Source: G963662905 sp963676725 (GTDB lineage Bacteria > Bacteroidota > Bacteroidia > Bacteroidales > WRLA01). From it: DNA of 64,000 bases. Location of the stretch: the NCBI GenBank assembly GCA_963676725.1, contig OY781463.1, positions 4,402,001 to 4,466,000 of the forward strand, written 5' to 3'. The stretch's first letter is position 1, and the number at the start of each line of letters is the position of its first letter. The notes under the pieces were generated by a model. The model was not told the DNA's origin. It ran no database searches and saw nothing but the letters and a program-made list of their open reading frames with translations. Shown here in pieces: positions 18,701 through 29,800 of this stretch. Made by a program: the position numbers and the translations under genes.

Positions 18701-18984
18701 ATTCAAAAGAATTTCTTGAGATTGTTTCTGAAATATTTGTTGATTGGATTCCTCAATTATCCAATGTAGGCTTCCAGGCCATATGGGCAGGCTATTATGT
18801 TGAACCTCGGATGATTCTTGATCCTGATCATGGTTTGTTTATTGGATTACGAGGTCAGGGATTTATGCTGGGACAATATCTTGCCAAGATGTATGTGGAT
18901 AAGCTGCTCGGAAAAGATGTTCCTTCTTATTTTGAGCGCCTTACACTTAATGGTGATGGTTTGCTTGAAAAAGCTTTCAAATAG
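15751..18984 (+). CDS. Five-module FAD/iron-sulfur oxidoreductase (HcnA-HcnB-HcnC / dye-linked amino-acid dehydrogenase fusion)
   Basis: 1077 residues combining parts that are usually separate subunits. (1) A 2Fe-2S ferredoxin, residues 15-95, with Cys60, 65, 68 and 80. (2) A pyridine-nucleotide-disulfide FAD domain, 115-450, with GAGPAG at 121-126. (3) A 4Fe-4S segment with Cys461, 467, 470, 474 and Cys495, 498, 501, 505. (4) A BFD-like 2Fe-2S domain with Cys606, 608, 642 and 647. (5) A second FAD domain of the D-amino-acid-oxidase type from about 704 (GGGIGG at 710-715) to the end. The same modules make up hydrogen-cyanide synthase, sarcosine oxidase-like and dye-linked proline/hydroxyproline dehydrogenase complexes. 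By context (divergent from proline dehydrogenase) an imino- or amino-acid dehydrogenase is the best guess; the substrate is unproven. Confidence 0.85.
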   Translation: MYKINAHPVLEIPKQENVEFLYNGQKIIGQKGFTIAAALHQAGFPVHSHSLKNRERSLECGIGKCGACEMLVDGQIKRICITKVDGISEVREIPKDFNPEAKKPETKTPVKVFKTSVAIIGAGPAGLAAREELNNHGVDNIVLDNNDQIGGQFLMQTHQFFFFEKEKKFGGMRGFDIAKTLAGDSHDGIFLNATVWDILDGKRLAVKDIKTDEVYYIDAEHLIIATGAVPFMPTFENDDLPGVYTAAVVQKMMNQEFTLLGKNILTVGAGNIGYLTSYQLMQAGAQVKAIIEAQPHEGGFPVQANRVRRLGIPIMLGHILLKAIPNEKHDGIIGALIAECENFKAIPGTEKIIKGIDAINICTGLVPDDQLLIKGNEIFGRNCYGAGDAIRIGEGTSAVLRGKQVAYEVLQNLQLRYDYEHYLKISKEYIDSQQHPVQIIEKPFMPTPERMAQKGFVLIDCLYGFACNPCSFACPHGAITKSSTSTVPHIDYEKCIGCMDCVYQCPGLAIFGYNLKKDWLFLPIEYEAAEKSEVFLIDNNGKKLGEGIIEKIMRKANKTHVARVRSLDIHGEELTNVRGFIVKENYPEAVHEENCDCAIESETYVCHCDDVSLDEILNVIGDRKFISVDEIKHTTRLGMGACRGKRCIPRLKQMIRPYGISVVGDATPRGPLSNQVSMGDMFPKESHEQIQIINKKHQIKKIKVNALVAGGGIGGSAVFRYLAEGGLKPVLANYGRGASWRNIAGGRPNFSIPELSEIAVRNQDIFKELQNIQNIDYRPIDYVTFAHDDHMYQALEASMAWSDAEMIAPSEFSKRISPNFNTQLTKYQAALITKNCWQATPGRVVDLIRQLGIEAGGSIEEDCELLDVRKEKDTYFALTRNHRHEYVEYETPVFVNALGPQGAKFAKAIGVESGIYPVKHQAFITRRLPMMGMNGVPLPMIIDRRNYKGFVAVYGQQLGETGQIIGCASPAVDPMEADKNLKINSKEFLEIVSEIFVDWIPQLSNVGFQAIWAGYYVEPRMILDPDHGLFIGLRGQGFMLGQYLAKMYVDKLLGKDVPSYFERLTLNGDGLLEKAFK

Positions 18985-19036
18985 TATATGAGCATATGCC
19001 CTACTTCTGGCAGACACTCATTTTAGATTGAAAATT

Positions 19037-19069
19037 AAAAAAGGCGTCGGAATGAGACGCCTTTTTTTT
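19037..19069. terminator. Bidirectional terminator between redox fusion and sialidase-like genes
   Basis: GGCGTC (19043-19048) pairs with GACGCC (19056-19061) around a 7-nt loop, extended by A6 upstream and T8 downstream. It overlaps the stop codon of the convergent gene at 19068-19070. Confidence 0.88.
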
Positions 19070-20624
19070 ATTGTACAAAAATCATTTTTTGCTGAATACT
19101 GTAGCCATCCACACTTAAGCGAAAATAATAAACACCGGGAGGCAAGGAATAATCTTCGGGCTGAAAGGAAATAATATGCTTTCTGCTTTCCAATAGCTGA
19201 TCATCAATAATCCGCAGACGCTCCCGCCCATACATATCCAAAACGCTGAGACTCACAATTTGTGGTGGATTAATTTTAAAGGAAAATGTTGTAGAAGAGC
19301 TAAAAGGGTTTGGATAATTCTGTTCCATACTCAAAGGCACATAATGTTCTTCTTCTACTCCGGTAATGATATCCGTATTTACAATGGCTGTATAAATGCT
19401 TCTGTGCCCATCTTGCAGCCGAACCCAGATTGGGCGCACTATATTGTCGTGGGCACTAATGTTCGTATAATCCCCAAAGAAAATATTATCTGTTGGGAGA
19501 AAAGGTAGTTCACTGACTTTGAAGTTCATAATTTGGTTCCCACCATCACGACTTAGAGCCATATAAACATCGGTATTCTCATCCTCATAATTTCTACGGT
19601 CGTAAAACACAAAATAAAGGTTTCCGTTGGTTTGGTCGATTGCCATCCAGGTAAAAAATTGCTGCTTTCCGCTGCCATCATCATTCACGCGAATATCTTC
19701 ACTCCAAGACAGCCCGCCATCATCAGAATATTTCAGCCAAATGTCGGTATCTTCGGGGCCATTTCGCTGATCAGACCAGTTCACATATATGCGCCCGTGG
19801 TTTGGGCCATTAGAAAGGTCACAAACAGTGATTGGCATTCCGTTGCACCGATAAATACCCGGAACAGCAAAATCCCATCCACCGTTTTGATCAGCAATAA
19901 CTGTTTCCTCTAACCACGTTTCACCCTGATCGGTGCTGCTTGTAAAATAGATTTTCTCATGACCGGACCATGCCACATATATTTCCCCATTGGGACCAAC
20001 TGCCGGTACAGCACCTTCAACGGTATTGTCTTCATCAATACAATTACCCGGAATCGTATTAATTACTTTCGATTCTGAAAAGCTTTCACCTGCATCCAAA
20101 GATTTTGAAAACATTATATTTGTTTGACAATCAGGATTTGTAGAGCCATAAGCATCAAATTGGGTCCAAGTAATATAAATATTATTGTTGTAGGGGTCAA
20201 CAACAGCCCATTCCTTATCCTGATCTTTGCTGCCGTTTAATCCAATGCCCGTACCATCATTCCAGAGCCGTCCGCCATCTACTGACTTTTGGCAGACAAT
20301 ACGGTCGAGCCATGAGCCTGTAGCAGGATTGGAAAGGTGGAAATAATAAAAATTTCCTGCTGTATCTGCAATAATACATGGGTCTCCTGCAACAGAATAG
20401 GCATTACTGTTCAATGTCTGTATTGTCCATGACAAACCGCCATCACTGCTGAAATATTGGTTGTTCATATTTGTCCCGGCAACAATTTCGAGGGTATTTG
20501 CAGGGTTTATAAAAATAGAGGGTTCATTGGGATAAAGGCGGTCGCTAATCATCACATTCGCATGCTGCGCATAAGATGCTGAGGTAATCAAAACCATTAG
20601 AAACCCTAGAAATAAATATTTCAT
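19068..20624 (-). CDS. Secreted BNR/sialidase-fold protein with T9SS sorting domain
   Basis: 518 residues from ATG 20624 (MKYLFLGFLMV), followed by a signal peptide ending SYAQH (mature Gln). The body has repeated Asp-box-like segments (S-x-D-x-G-x-[ST]-W: SSDGGLSWT, SVDGGRLW, STDQGETWLE, SDDGGLSWSE, SRDGGNQI) typical of the six-bladed sialidase/BNR propeller. The last 85 residues, from EQNYPNPFSSST to QQKMIFVQ, form a type A T9SS C-terminal domain, so the protein should be sent to the cell surface or medium. Asp boxes alone do not prove sialidase activity, and the catalytic Arg triad was not identified. It is monocistronic. Confidence 0.85.
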   Translation of the reverse strand: MKYLFLGFLMVLITSASYAQHANVMISDRLYPNEPSIFINPANTLEIVAGTNMNNQYFSSDGGLSWTIQTLNSNAYSVAGDPCIIADTAGNFYYFHLSNPATGSWLDRIVCQKSVDGGRLWNDGTGIGLNGSKDQDKEWAVVDPYNNNIYITWTQFDAYGSTNPDCQTNIMFSKSLDAGESFSESKVINTIPGNCIDEDNTVEGAVPAVGPNGEIYVAWSGHEKIYFTSSTDQGETWLEETVIADQNGGWDFAVPGIYRCNGMPITVCDLSNGPNHGRIYVNWSDQRNGPEDTDIWLKYSDDGGLSWSEDIRVNDDGSGKQQFFTWMAIDQTNGNLYFVFYDRRNYEDENTDVYMALSRDGGNQIMNFKVSELPFLPTDNIFFGDYTNISAHDNIVRPIWVRLQDGHRSIYTAIVNTDIITGVEEEHYVPLSMEQNYPNPFSSSTTFSFKINPPQIVSLSVLDMYGRERLRIIDDQLLESRKHIISFQPEDYSLPPGVYYFRLSVDGYSIQQKMIFVQ

Positions 20625-20756
20625 GATAGTGGACTTTATTTTGGAACTAATGCATTTACATTCAGGACACAGGAAGGAAAATACATCCATGAACAAGCAA
20701 AAAGATAATAAAATGGTAGAAAGATTTCGTTTGAAAAGGACAGGGCAACAATCTAT

Positions 20757-21938
20757 TTAACGTCCACCCCGACCTGATGGTCGATTGATAAAGAGTTTTT
20801 TAGCCACTTTATGCGCCTTCCATTCAATATCATCAAACCGGAATCTAGGTGGTTTCAGATCGATATTCAGGTCAACTTCGTTCCATTTTGGATGAAATTC
20901 GTTATATGGATCTGTTAGTACATCTTTATTATCAAGAATAAGGTTCATAAATTTTTCTATATTCCTGCGGTCAGCAGAAGACTCCCTGCTGATATTTGTT
21001 GCCAACATAATTTTTACATTATATGTGCTGATTGTTGAGTCTTGCCAATCATACGTACCATCAGGGATGGTTGTTTCTTCATAAATACCTTTAAGGCTGT
21101 CGCTACGAACAGGAACAAGTTTAATAAGGTTTTTGAGGAGAGGGGATGTATTTGCCAGTTTATATACAGGCGCCATGCCCACATAAAAGAATGCATCAAT
21201 CCGGTTATTAAGCAAATCGCTTAGAGCATTATTAAATCCCACATAAACATTTTTCCATTTTATTCCGGTACGTTCTTTAATGATATCTGCTGTAATTCCG
21301 GTACCCTGAACGCCAACGCCAACGCGTTTCTTTTCGAGGTTTGGAAGTGAATCAATTTCTGCGTCCCTGCGAGTAATCAGATGGATTTCTGCATTACCCA
21401 ATGGCAAAAGGATGCGCACATCACGTGAGAGGCTTTGGTTTCCCCTTAACTGTTTCAACTCCTGATATAAAAGCACATCATATTGCAGAAAATAAACATC
21501 GGCATAGCGGTATTCATTGCTAATCAATTTTTGGTAATTTCTGAAATTTCCTTCGGAAGTAAGGACATCAATATAAGGAATTGTATCGCAGATTGAATCG
21601 GTGATGGGAAAAATTACCTCTTCATAGGCCTGATTACCATAAGTATCAAGAATTGGGATTTTGATGGTATCAGTTTTTGTAATGCCATTGTTGGGATCGC
21701 GATAAATCGCCAACGAATCTTTAAATTTTGGCACTTGCTTTATTTCAAACCTAAAGCCCACAATTGAATCAATCAGCACTACTGAATCAGCAAGACGATT
21801 GATATCGTTCATCATTTGATAATAAGTGCCTTCCTTATTACCGGTCAACACTTTAAGTCTACGTTGATCATCAGTTTGCGCCGAAACACATGCTATTATA
21901 AACAGAAAAATTATGTTAATCAGTAAGAATCTCTTCAT
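20757..21938 (-). CDS. TAXI-family (TRAP-type) solute-binding protein, orphan
   Basis: 393 residues from ATG 21938, which follows a clear promoter; signal peptide ends CVSAQTDD (mature Gln). LKVLTGNKEGTYYQMMNDI and VGVGVQGTGITADII, then DLLNNRIDAFFYVGMAPV, are the substrate-pocket strands of the TAXI/NMT1-like binding proteins that feed TRAP transporters. An insert of about 60 residues after position 75 (repeated Asp/Thr, ILDTYGNQAYEEV) is unusual. No TRAP membrane subunit lies nearby; the adjacent symporter is of another family. It may therefore serve a distant transporter or act as a sensor protein. Confidence 0.78.
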   Translation of the reverse strand: MKRFLLINIIFLFIIACVSAQTDDQRRLKVLTGNKEGTYYQMMNDINRLADSVVLIDSIVGFRFEIKQVPKFKDSLAIYRDPNNGITKTDTIKIPILDTYGNQAYEEVIFPITDSICDTIPYIDVLTSEGNFRNYQKLISNEYRYADVYFLQYDVLLYQELKQLRGNQSLSRDVRILLPLGNAEIHLITRRDAEIDSLPNLEKKRVGVGVQGTGITADIIKERTGIKWKNVYVGFNNALSDLLNNRIDAFFYVGMAPVYKLANTSPLLKNLIKLVPVRSDSLKGIYEETTIPDGTYDWQDSTISTYNVKIMLATNISRESSADRRNIEKFMNLILDNKDVLTDPYNEFHPKWNEVDLNIDLKPPRFRFDDIEWKAHKVAKKLFINRPSGRGGR

Positions 21939-21982
21939 TGTATCAGGGTTGTATAATACGCCTTTGATTTGTAGCCAACAGG

Positions 21983-22013
21983 CAAATATAGCTATTTGTA
22001 TATCCAATTCAAA
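21983..22013 (-). promoter_or_regulatory. Promoter of the TAXI binding-protein gene
   Basis: On the - strand TTTG (22010-22013) is followed after 19 nt by TATATTTG (21983-21990), a full match to the Bacteroidota promoter. It lies 45 nt upstream of ATG 21938 and excludes the longer frame starting at 22007. Confidence 0.7.
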
Positions 22014-22190
22014 AAAAACCTCATTTTTGTGCCGAAATTACACTTTTTCGGCACGCAATACAAAAAGGGGAGTTCCATTCGGCTGCTTTCATACGGTTTT
22101 TCCTTTATTAAGTTTCACCCTCTGAATAAAATTTCACCACTTATTTTTTTATCACCTTTACTCCATTCACCAAAAATCCATCCAAATCAC

Positions 22191-22198
22191 TAAATTTG
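22191..22198 (+). promoter_or_regulatory. -7 box of the symporter gene
   Basis: TAAATTTG, a perfect -7 box, 85 nt before ATG 22283. No matching -33 TTG was found. The rest of the 344-bp divergent space holds no gene that I can see. Confidence 0.5.
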
Positions 22199-22282
22199 CT
22201 TCCATATTAAGTTCTTTGGCCAATTTTTATTCCGGGCAAAATGCCAATTCTCTTGAAAACCCCCTTTTAACGATCAGCCTTA

Positions 22283-23494
22283 ATGAAAAAAAACAGCTTT
22301 ATCCTACAAATTCTTCTGGCCCTTTTTCTTGGAGCTCTTGTCGGCATCTATTTTAAAGAGGGAATTCCCTATGTAGCATGGATGGGGACCCTATTTATCC
22401 GTGCATTAAAGATGGTAATCCTACCATTAATTTTAAGCTCCATTATATCGGGTGTTGCAAATATTGGTAAGCCGGAAGACCTCGGTAGGCTGGGTTTAAA
22501 AACAATGGCTTATTATTTGGTAACCAGTCTTTTTGCTATTCTTACAGGTTTGTTTATGGTCAATATTATGAAGCCGGGGATTGGCGCAGACCTTGGCCTC
22601 AGTCAGAAAGTAGAAGGGCTTGATGTTGCCACAAAATCTTTTGGGGATACTCTAATCAATATTATTCCGGAAAATATTTTTCAGGTGCTTTCTACAGGAA
22701 ATATGCTCCCCGTTATCTTTTTTGCTATTGTTTTCGGCTTTTTTGTTAATCAAACATCCTCGAAATCAAGTAAAATCCTTGGCGATTTCTTTCAGGCGGT
22801 TTTTGATGTAATGATGAAAATCACCCTCTTTATCATTCGCTTTACGCCATTGGGGATTTTCGGCATTATTGCCAAGGTGATGTCCGAACAAGACGATCTT
22901 TTATCATTGGTCAGTCGCATGGGGCTCTACATGCTCACCGTTGTTCTTGCCCTAAGCATACACGCATTTATTACCTTACCTGTTTTGGTTCGTTTTATCG
23001 GTAAATCGAAACCCTACAAACACCTGATGAATATGCGACCTGCCCTAATTACGGCTTTTTCTACTGCATCTTCAAGCGCTACGCTACCACTTACCATGAC
23101 GACTGTTGAAGAAAAATCGGGCGTTTCAAATAAAATTACAAGCTTCACACTTCCTCTGGGCGCAACCATCAATATGGATGGGACCGCTCTTTATGAATGT
23201 GTGGCAGCCATGTTTATTGCTCAGGCTTATGGTATCGATTTAAGTATTGGCCAGCAAATTCTGATTGTGCTAACAGCATTATTGGCTTCCATTGGTGCGG
23301 CCGGAATTCCTATGGCCGGCTTGGTAATGATCGCGGTTATTCTTTCTGCTGTTGGATTGCCCTTAGAAGGCATTGGCCTGATATTGGCTGTCGACCAACT
23401 TCTGGATATGCTGCGCACTGCTACCAATGTATGGAGCGATAGTTGTGGCGCGGTAATTATTGCGCGGACTGAGGGCGAAGAATTGAACGTATAA
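22283..23494 (+). CDS. Dicarboxylate/amino acid:cation symporter (DAACS family)
   Basis: 403 residues with the usual eight helices and two hairpins of GltP/DctA proteins. STASSSATLPLT is the serine-rich re-entrant loop HP1; INMDGTALYE carries the N-M-D-G-T cation/substrate motif; AAGIPMAGLVM is HP2; DQLLDMLRTATNVWSD includes the transmembrane-8 binding Asp, Arg and Asn. It imports glutamate, aspartate or C4-dicarboxylates with sodium or protons at the inner membrane; the exact substrate cannot be decided here. It is monocistronic. Confidence 0.93.
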   Translation: MKKNSFILQILLALFLGALVGIYFKEGIPYVAWMGTLFIRALKMVILPLILSSIISGVANIGKPEDLGRLGLKTMAYYLVTSLFAILTGLFMVNIMKPGIGADLGLSQKVEGLDVATKSFGDTLINIIPENIFQVLSTGNMLPVIFFAIVFGFFVNQTSSKSSKILGDFFQAVFDVMMKITLFIIRFTPLGIFGIIAKVMSEQDDLLSLVSRMGLYMLTVVLALSIHAFITLPVLVRFIGKSKPYKHLMNMRPALITAFSTASSSATLPLTMTTVEEKSGVSNKITSFTLPLGATINMDGTALYECVAAMFIAQAYGIDLSIGQQILIVLTALLASIGAAGIPMAGLVMIAVILSAVGLPLEGIGLILAVDQLLDMLRTATNVWSDSCGAVIIARTEGEELNV

Positions 23495-23592
23495 AAAGCC
23501 CAAGCATTCTTATGCCTGAGCTCATCATATTTTTTGAGGTATTCAAATAAATCATTATTCTAATCAATTGTTATATTGACATATAGACCCCT

Positions 23593-23836
23593 CCCGCAGG
23601 ATCTTCACTTCCTTTCGATCCCTTGGTCGAAAAGACAGAATTCGTTCGGGAATAATAATTTATCATCTTGCCTTTTCGACTGAGGTCATTTTTTTATTTG
23701 CAGTGTTTTATTTTTTTGATTTAGAACATTCATTAAATTACCAATATAGGATGACCGAGGGAGAAATCTAAAACAACATCAATAGAAATATACTGAATTT
23801 CATTCCTTAGCCGAAGTACTCTATTAAGCACCTCTT
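23593..23836. repeat. Non-coding dispersed repeat, copy A
   Basis: This fills most of the 347-bp gap after the symporter. It shares long blocks with copy B at 31882-32192: CCCGCAGGATCTTCACTTC, TTGGTCGAAAAGACAGA, TTTTCGACTGAGGTCATTTT, ATTAAATTACCA, TGACCGAGGG and CATCAATAGAAATA, in the same order and orientation. Copy A lacks the 64-nt palindrome found in copy B. It holds no open frame and ends at the 3' end of the macroglobulin gene. Confidence 0.8.
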
Positions 23837-23841
23837 CATAT

Positions 23842-26800
23842 TTATTTAATAATCAAACGGCTGCCTTCACTATGAGCGGCAAATTCAGGTGCATATAAGC
23901 ATCGCGCCGAAGCTAGGCCATTACTAAACTGCCCTTTTTGTGCAGCAATAAGGCTGTATTCATACTGATACAGGCCTTTGGGCATATAATCGATAAAGAA
24001 GTTGGCTGTTGCATCCTTCATATCGAGATAATAGCCCGTGCTTGCGCCCCAGAAATAGCCCGAATTACTGTTTTCCACTTCCATACCGGCGGCATGATAA
24101 TCACGGATATGCACAAATTCCAGCTTTCGGTCACTCTCAACAATCAGGCGCACCATAATACGATCCCCGGGATGAATCTCATCTCCTTCTTTCAATTTTG
24201 TTAAGCTTCCGTCTGTTGCCTGCATAAAATACATACGCTGAATTGATAAAGGCCCCTGATGTTCTTCTACTTTTGAGGCATCTGCCAAAAAACTCATATA
24301 AACAGCGCCCCATGAAGGAACTGTGCCTTTATTAACCATCTTCACAGAATGAATAGCAATATTATCGGTTTTTTGATTGTTCCATTGCTTTTTGAAATAG
24401 CCTGTTCCCGCTTCCTTAGTCACTTCAAGCGGAATAAAACGACCATTTTCATTCAGGCTTATTTTCAAATTATCTTCATTCTCCAATAAATCTGTGCCTT
24501 TCAGCAAGAGCGCATAGCAAGCGTCGGCAGTATTGCTGTTTGATGGCCAAATACCGGTTTGTTTTTGCTTCAGCAACCACATTTTCATTTGTTCCACTTC
24601 ATCGGGATATAAGCTATGTTTGGCGAAAAGCACAATAATTGCCGTTTGGCGACCAATAGGATCAGATGACCAATACCATCCATTATCTCGCCTCCAATAC
24701 ATCCCCATTTCATCGCTATGCAATGCTTTTTCGCGAAGGCTGGCAACAATGGCATTTGCAACTTTATCATTGCCAATGGCAAAAGCATAAGAAGCAATTT
24801 TTGTCTGGACATATAAATTATAGCTCGTCCACGACTCAAGAACACGCTTACTGAAAAACTCATGCATTTCCTGGTAATTCGTGTCGCTGTTCTGCATTTT
24901 ATGACCCAATTGCTTAAAGTTTTCGGTCATCTCGAGCCAGGCAACAACCAAAGAGGACGGATGAAATTTTTCTTTTTTAAAATCCTTGTGTTCTATAAGT
25001 TTATTATAGTCTTCCAAAATCTCGCCATCGACAAAACGCATGGCAGAACGGATCAGGCTTTTCGATTTTGCAGGCAATTTAATACTCATTTCTTCGAGGC
25101 GCAGCATTTTATCCAAAACGGCCATTGTAGTCCAAAGTCCGGAACGCATTCCGCTGAACCATCCAAAACCACCATCAGCATTCTGAAGGTCGGCAAGTTT
25201 ATTAAAATGGGAGTTCAAACGATAACTTAAGGTGTTGAGATCAAATAATAAAGCGAGGCGCTGCTTTTGGGCATTTTCGTTTTCAGCTTCCAAAACCCAA
25301 GGTGTTTCCTGCAAAAGAATCTCTTTCAATTCTTCATTTTTTTGCAAATTACTGAGCAAAGCTTCCGGTTGCAATTGCTTCCAGCTTTCGATTACCATTC
25401 TGATTCGTTCGGATGATGAAGCAATTTTATCGGAAACCGATGTAGCATAAAATGCATTCGACAATGTTAGGGCATTTTCATAAACAGGCTCAGCCAAAGC
25501 CGGTAAAGCCTGAATTGCATACCAAGCGGGGTTTCCTGTAAACTCAATGCTTAAGCGGTATTCCTCCACACCCTGACGCTCCAGTTTCTGCACCCATTCT
25601 TCCATATTGAGTTGCTTTTCGGTGCCCGGATTGATATAAATTGGCCTGCTTTCGGTAATGGGAATACGGCTGCTCAAAACGGGTAAAATTCTCTGTTCGC
25701 CATCCTGATGTTTCTCCGTTTCTGCAAAAACAGCAATCTGCAAAGGCATTTCTGCATTCGGAACCTTTAGTGTCCACGAGGCATTCCCTGCTGATTGTGC
25801 ATTGATATTCAATACGATGCGGTTATTACCTTGCAAAATTTCATCGGTAATATCCTTGCCATTTAAAGGATTGTGAATTTGAATAAATGCCTCAGCATCA
25901 CAGTTCTTATCGGTTTTATTATGGATGATTGCCGGAAGTTCCAGAACATCGCCTTCACGAACAAAACGAGGCATATTCGGAAACACCATCAGCTCCTTGG
26001 TTGTAATTGCTTCTTTTGTAATTTGTGCCGTTTTAAGGTCTTCCGTATAAGCAAGCATACGGAATTTCCAAGCGGTTAGGGCCTCTGGGGCAGTGAATTC
26101 CACAATCACATCGCCCTCGACATTTGTGCGTAAATCGGGATAGAAAAATGCTGTTTCATTTAGGTTGGTACGCGGCTGAGGAATTGTCTTTTTCTTTTGC
26201 CTTTCCGGCTCTACTTGATCCTCAACCATACAAAACAAAACCTCTTCATCCTCCACCTCTTCATTATTAAGGAATTCAGCATTTTTATCCATATCATCAC
26301 CAGCAACACTTAATTTCTCCTTCATCAACATTACGGGCTGTTCTCCACCTCTTGAATAATGCATTCTTCCTCTGCCGGCAGAAAAGGATAATATATTAAA
26401 TTGATCGTAATACTGAATAAGGTAGTTTTTATATCTGTATGGGTAGCTATATAAAGAAGTCGAAGAAGAAGTTCCGAAGGCATCCCAAAAATACTGCCTG
26501 TGACCAAAAGTGGGATAGTGCACAAAATTCCAATTGCTTTCGGCAAACACATCTAAAGAACGATCGTACATTCCTGAAAGAACAGAAGCTGCAGCTTTTT
26601 CTCCATTTGGTCCGGAAATACGGAAGCTCCACAATTCTTTAGCACCAGGGCTCATTTTATCCCGAAAAGTTATTGTTTTGATTTCCAGTTCTTTGTTTTT
26701 CCATGGAACCCGTATCATTTCGGTAAAACGATAGAGCCTGTTATCTTTGATAAACCAAGCGCTTAAGCCAACATTTCCACGCCAGCTTTCCTCTATTTTA

Positions 26801-29800
26801 TAGGTCAATTTTTTAACCCCATTATTTAAAATAAGATCTTCCTGCTTTAGGATATCCCCATTTTGACTAATTTCGATATGCACGGAAACATCTTCAGCAG
26901 AGCTACCTAAATAAAAATCAAAGAAATCGCCCACTTGCAGGCTATTTGCTTTGTCCACATAAAACCAAGACCAGCTTGTAAAAGCCATCATATTGCTTTT
27001 TGAGTTCACCAGCAGAACATCCAAAGAATCACTGATGATTTTACCCTCTGCATTTGAGCTTATTAAAATCCTGTAGTTTCCCGGCTTTTGATTTTCCAGA
27101 CCTGCCGTACTTAAAACAAAACCACTATCTGAAATCTCAATTTGCTGCTCATAAGCCAATTTCCCCCTTTGGAAAACAGGCGAATTTTCGCTGATATACT
27201 CTATATCAGACCGATACCCTCCTTCAACAGGCCTTTCGTTATATGCTTCTCCAAAAAATGATGTTCTCGGTAAATCCTCATTACTTTTCAAAGAAAATAG
27301 TTGCAATGTAGCTTTTGTTTTTACATCTTCACCATTGAGGTTAATCGATTTAAATTTATAGGGTTGGATGTTGTTATCAACTATTGTTGTGGTACCTTCA
27401 ACGGTCAGAAAGAATGGCTGATCACCAATAAATACGCTTAATTCATCAGAATGGGTTTCGCCGGAAATGCTAATTACATCGGCAAATACGCTAAACTGAT
27501 AATTTCGCCAGCTCCCGCTTGAATATTCTGAAGGACGGGCAATAAAGGAGAGTTCAAAGCCTCCTTTAGCATCTGTAATAATTTCCCCTGATGTTATATT
27601 TTCTGCCTGATTGGGCTGATAAAAGAACCAAGAATAAGGCAGGTAATCGCTGCGTTCAACACGATAACGCACGACGGCATTACTGAGGGGCAATTGATTG
27701 TATGTAATTGCTTTTCCGTAGAGTTTTATTTCTGCACCGGGTTTTAAACTGCCTTTTGGCTGTTCTAATTTCACCTCAAAAGTGGGGCGCTTATATTCTT
27801 CAACATCAAAATAAATACTGCCATATTCATTTCTTATTTGCATACTGCCGTTGAGTAGTCCTTCGGGAATATTGAAACTTCCATCGAAAGCGCCAAATTC
27901 GTTTGTGCTGAGTTCTTTTTCAGCAATTACTTTATGATTTACATCGTAAAAATAAATATGTGTTTCTTCGTTTTTCACGAGTTCAAATCCTTTTTCTATT
28001 TGCTGAGTTGTGATTCCTTTATAAAAAACCCTCTGTCCGGGACGATAGATTGCCCGATCGGTAAAAAACCACGTTTTGGGTTTAGCAAGTTGTTTATAGT
28101 GCTTTGATGTATAAAGGCTTTTTTGCGGCACATATATATCCTCAGTGGATTTTAAGATCACCTGATAGTTCTCGCTCTCATCATTAGAAATTGAGGCCTC
28201 CCCTTTTGTATTCGTCAACAATTTTTGCGGATGTGAATTTTTGTCTCCCCAGGTTAGCAGCAACTCTATTTCAACATTGGCCAATGGCTTTCCATCCTTT
28301 CTGTTCTGCACAAAAAACCGAAGATCTTCTTTAGCCTTATCCGTCACCAAGCTAAGTTCGGTAACCTGAAAATCAATCCAAGCACTTATGTCATTTTTAT
28401 GCTTTTCAGGAAATTGCTTGCGAGAAGCCACAATTACATAATATCCCTTTTTAAGTGGTGGTAAAAAAGTATTGAGTTCATGCTCATCATAATCCTGTAC
28501 ACCTTGCATTTGCACGCTCCAAGAATGCAAAGCAGTATTTTTCATATACTTTTGAGTGGTCTTCTTATTTAAATAATATCCTCTGCTTTCTATCAAATCA
28601 TTGATGTCAGCCGTATAAACATTCAGCCATATTGTATCCGTATTACGGCAATTGATTCTTAGCGGCATTTCTTCCTGAGGCAAACAGGTATTTTCTGTTT
28701 CTAAAGTTAGATAAGGTGTTAATATATTTTCCTTAAGGATTTTGCAATTTTTGGCTGCACGGCTTTGGGGATATTTTTTTAGCACCGAATTACAGATTTC
28801 CATTGCCCTGATTTTATTCTCATTAACAGTTTTATCCCTTTTTTCCCAACGGATTTCGTATAATGTTTTTGCCAGTTTGAATTGAATTTCAGAAGCGATT
28901 GGATTATTTTTCCATTGATCGGCAAGCGCTTCGAGCACATGGATAAAATCATCTGTTTTCACTTCATCAAATACACTCCACGCAAAATCGAGGCGGTGCA
29001 GATCGGCATCCACTAAGGCATTTACATTTCCTTCTTTTTGATGGAAGGCCAAAATATTCTGATAAATTTGTAAACGGGCTTGTGTTGCATTTTTCCAAAT
29101 ATCAAAATCCAATTTCAAAAACGCATCAACAGGAACCATAAGCGATTGAGGATTTGCAATACCTGAAGGCCCGGGAATTTCGAAGCGTGCAAGGCCACTC
29201 AGTTTTTCGATGCCATAAAAAGCCGCAATATCATATAGTGTTGGTCGGAAAAGCGCAGAACTGTCTTCGGAAGAAAGGATTGCCTGATACTTAGCAACAG
29301 GGATTTTCTGCATTGCTTCCTGATTTTTTAGTGCATTAATGATCAACTTCTGAGTCTCTGAAGCAAATTGTGCAGGAGACCATAAACGAAGATCCTCAGA
29401 AAGCTCTTTACCCGCCTGCTGTTTGAGTAATTTCCACGAGTTCCTCTCCAAATAATCGCTATAAAGCCCGGCCAGCATCAATTCATAGATGCTATTGGCA
29501 ACTCCTTTAGGTTCTGATTTCAGGCTTTTTATATAGTCAATGCTTTTTATTATAGGATCTTCTTCGTACATCTGCCATAATTGGCATTTATATGCGGCGG
29601 CTTTAAGTTCCTGAGGGATAAGCTTTCGTTGATGTGCCTCATTAAAAATATTTTCCACTATTTCTATTGCTGAACGCGGACGTCCCTGGGAAATAAATTC
29701 CTCAACCTTGCTCCATTCTTTTTTAAATTCATCATCAGAACCAAGGTCCTGAGGTTTTTTTACGACATTAAAGCCAATAAAAAAGATACTCGAAAATAAA

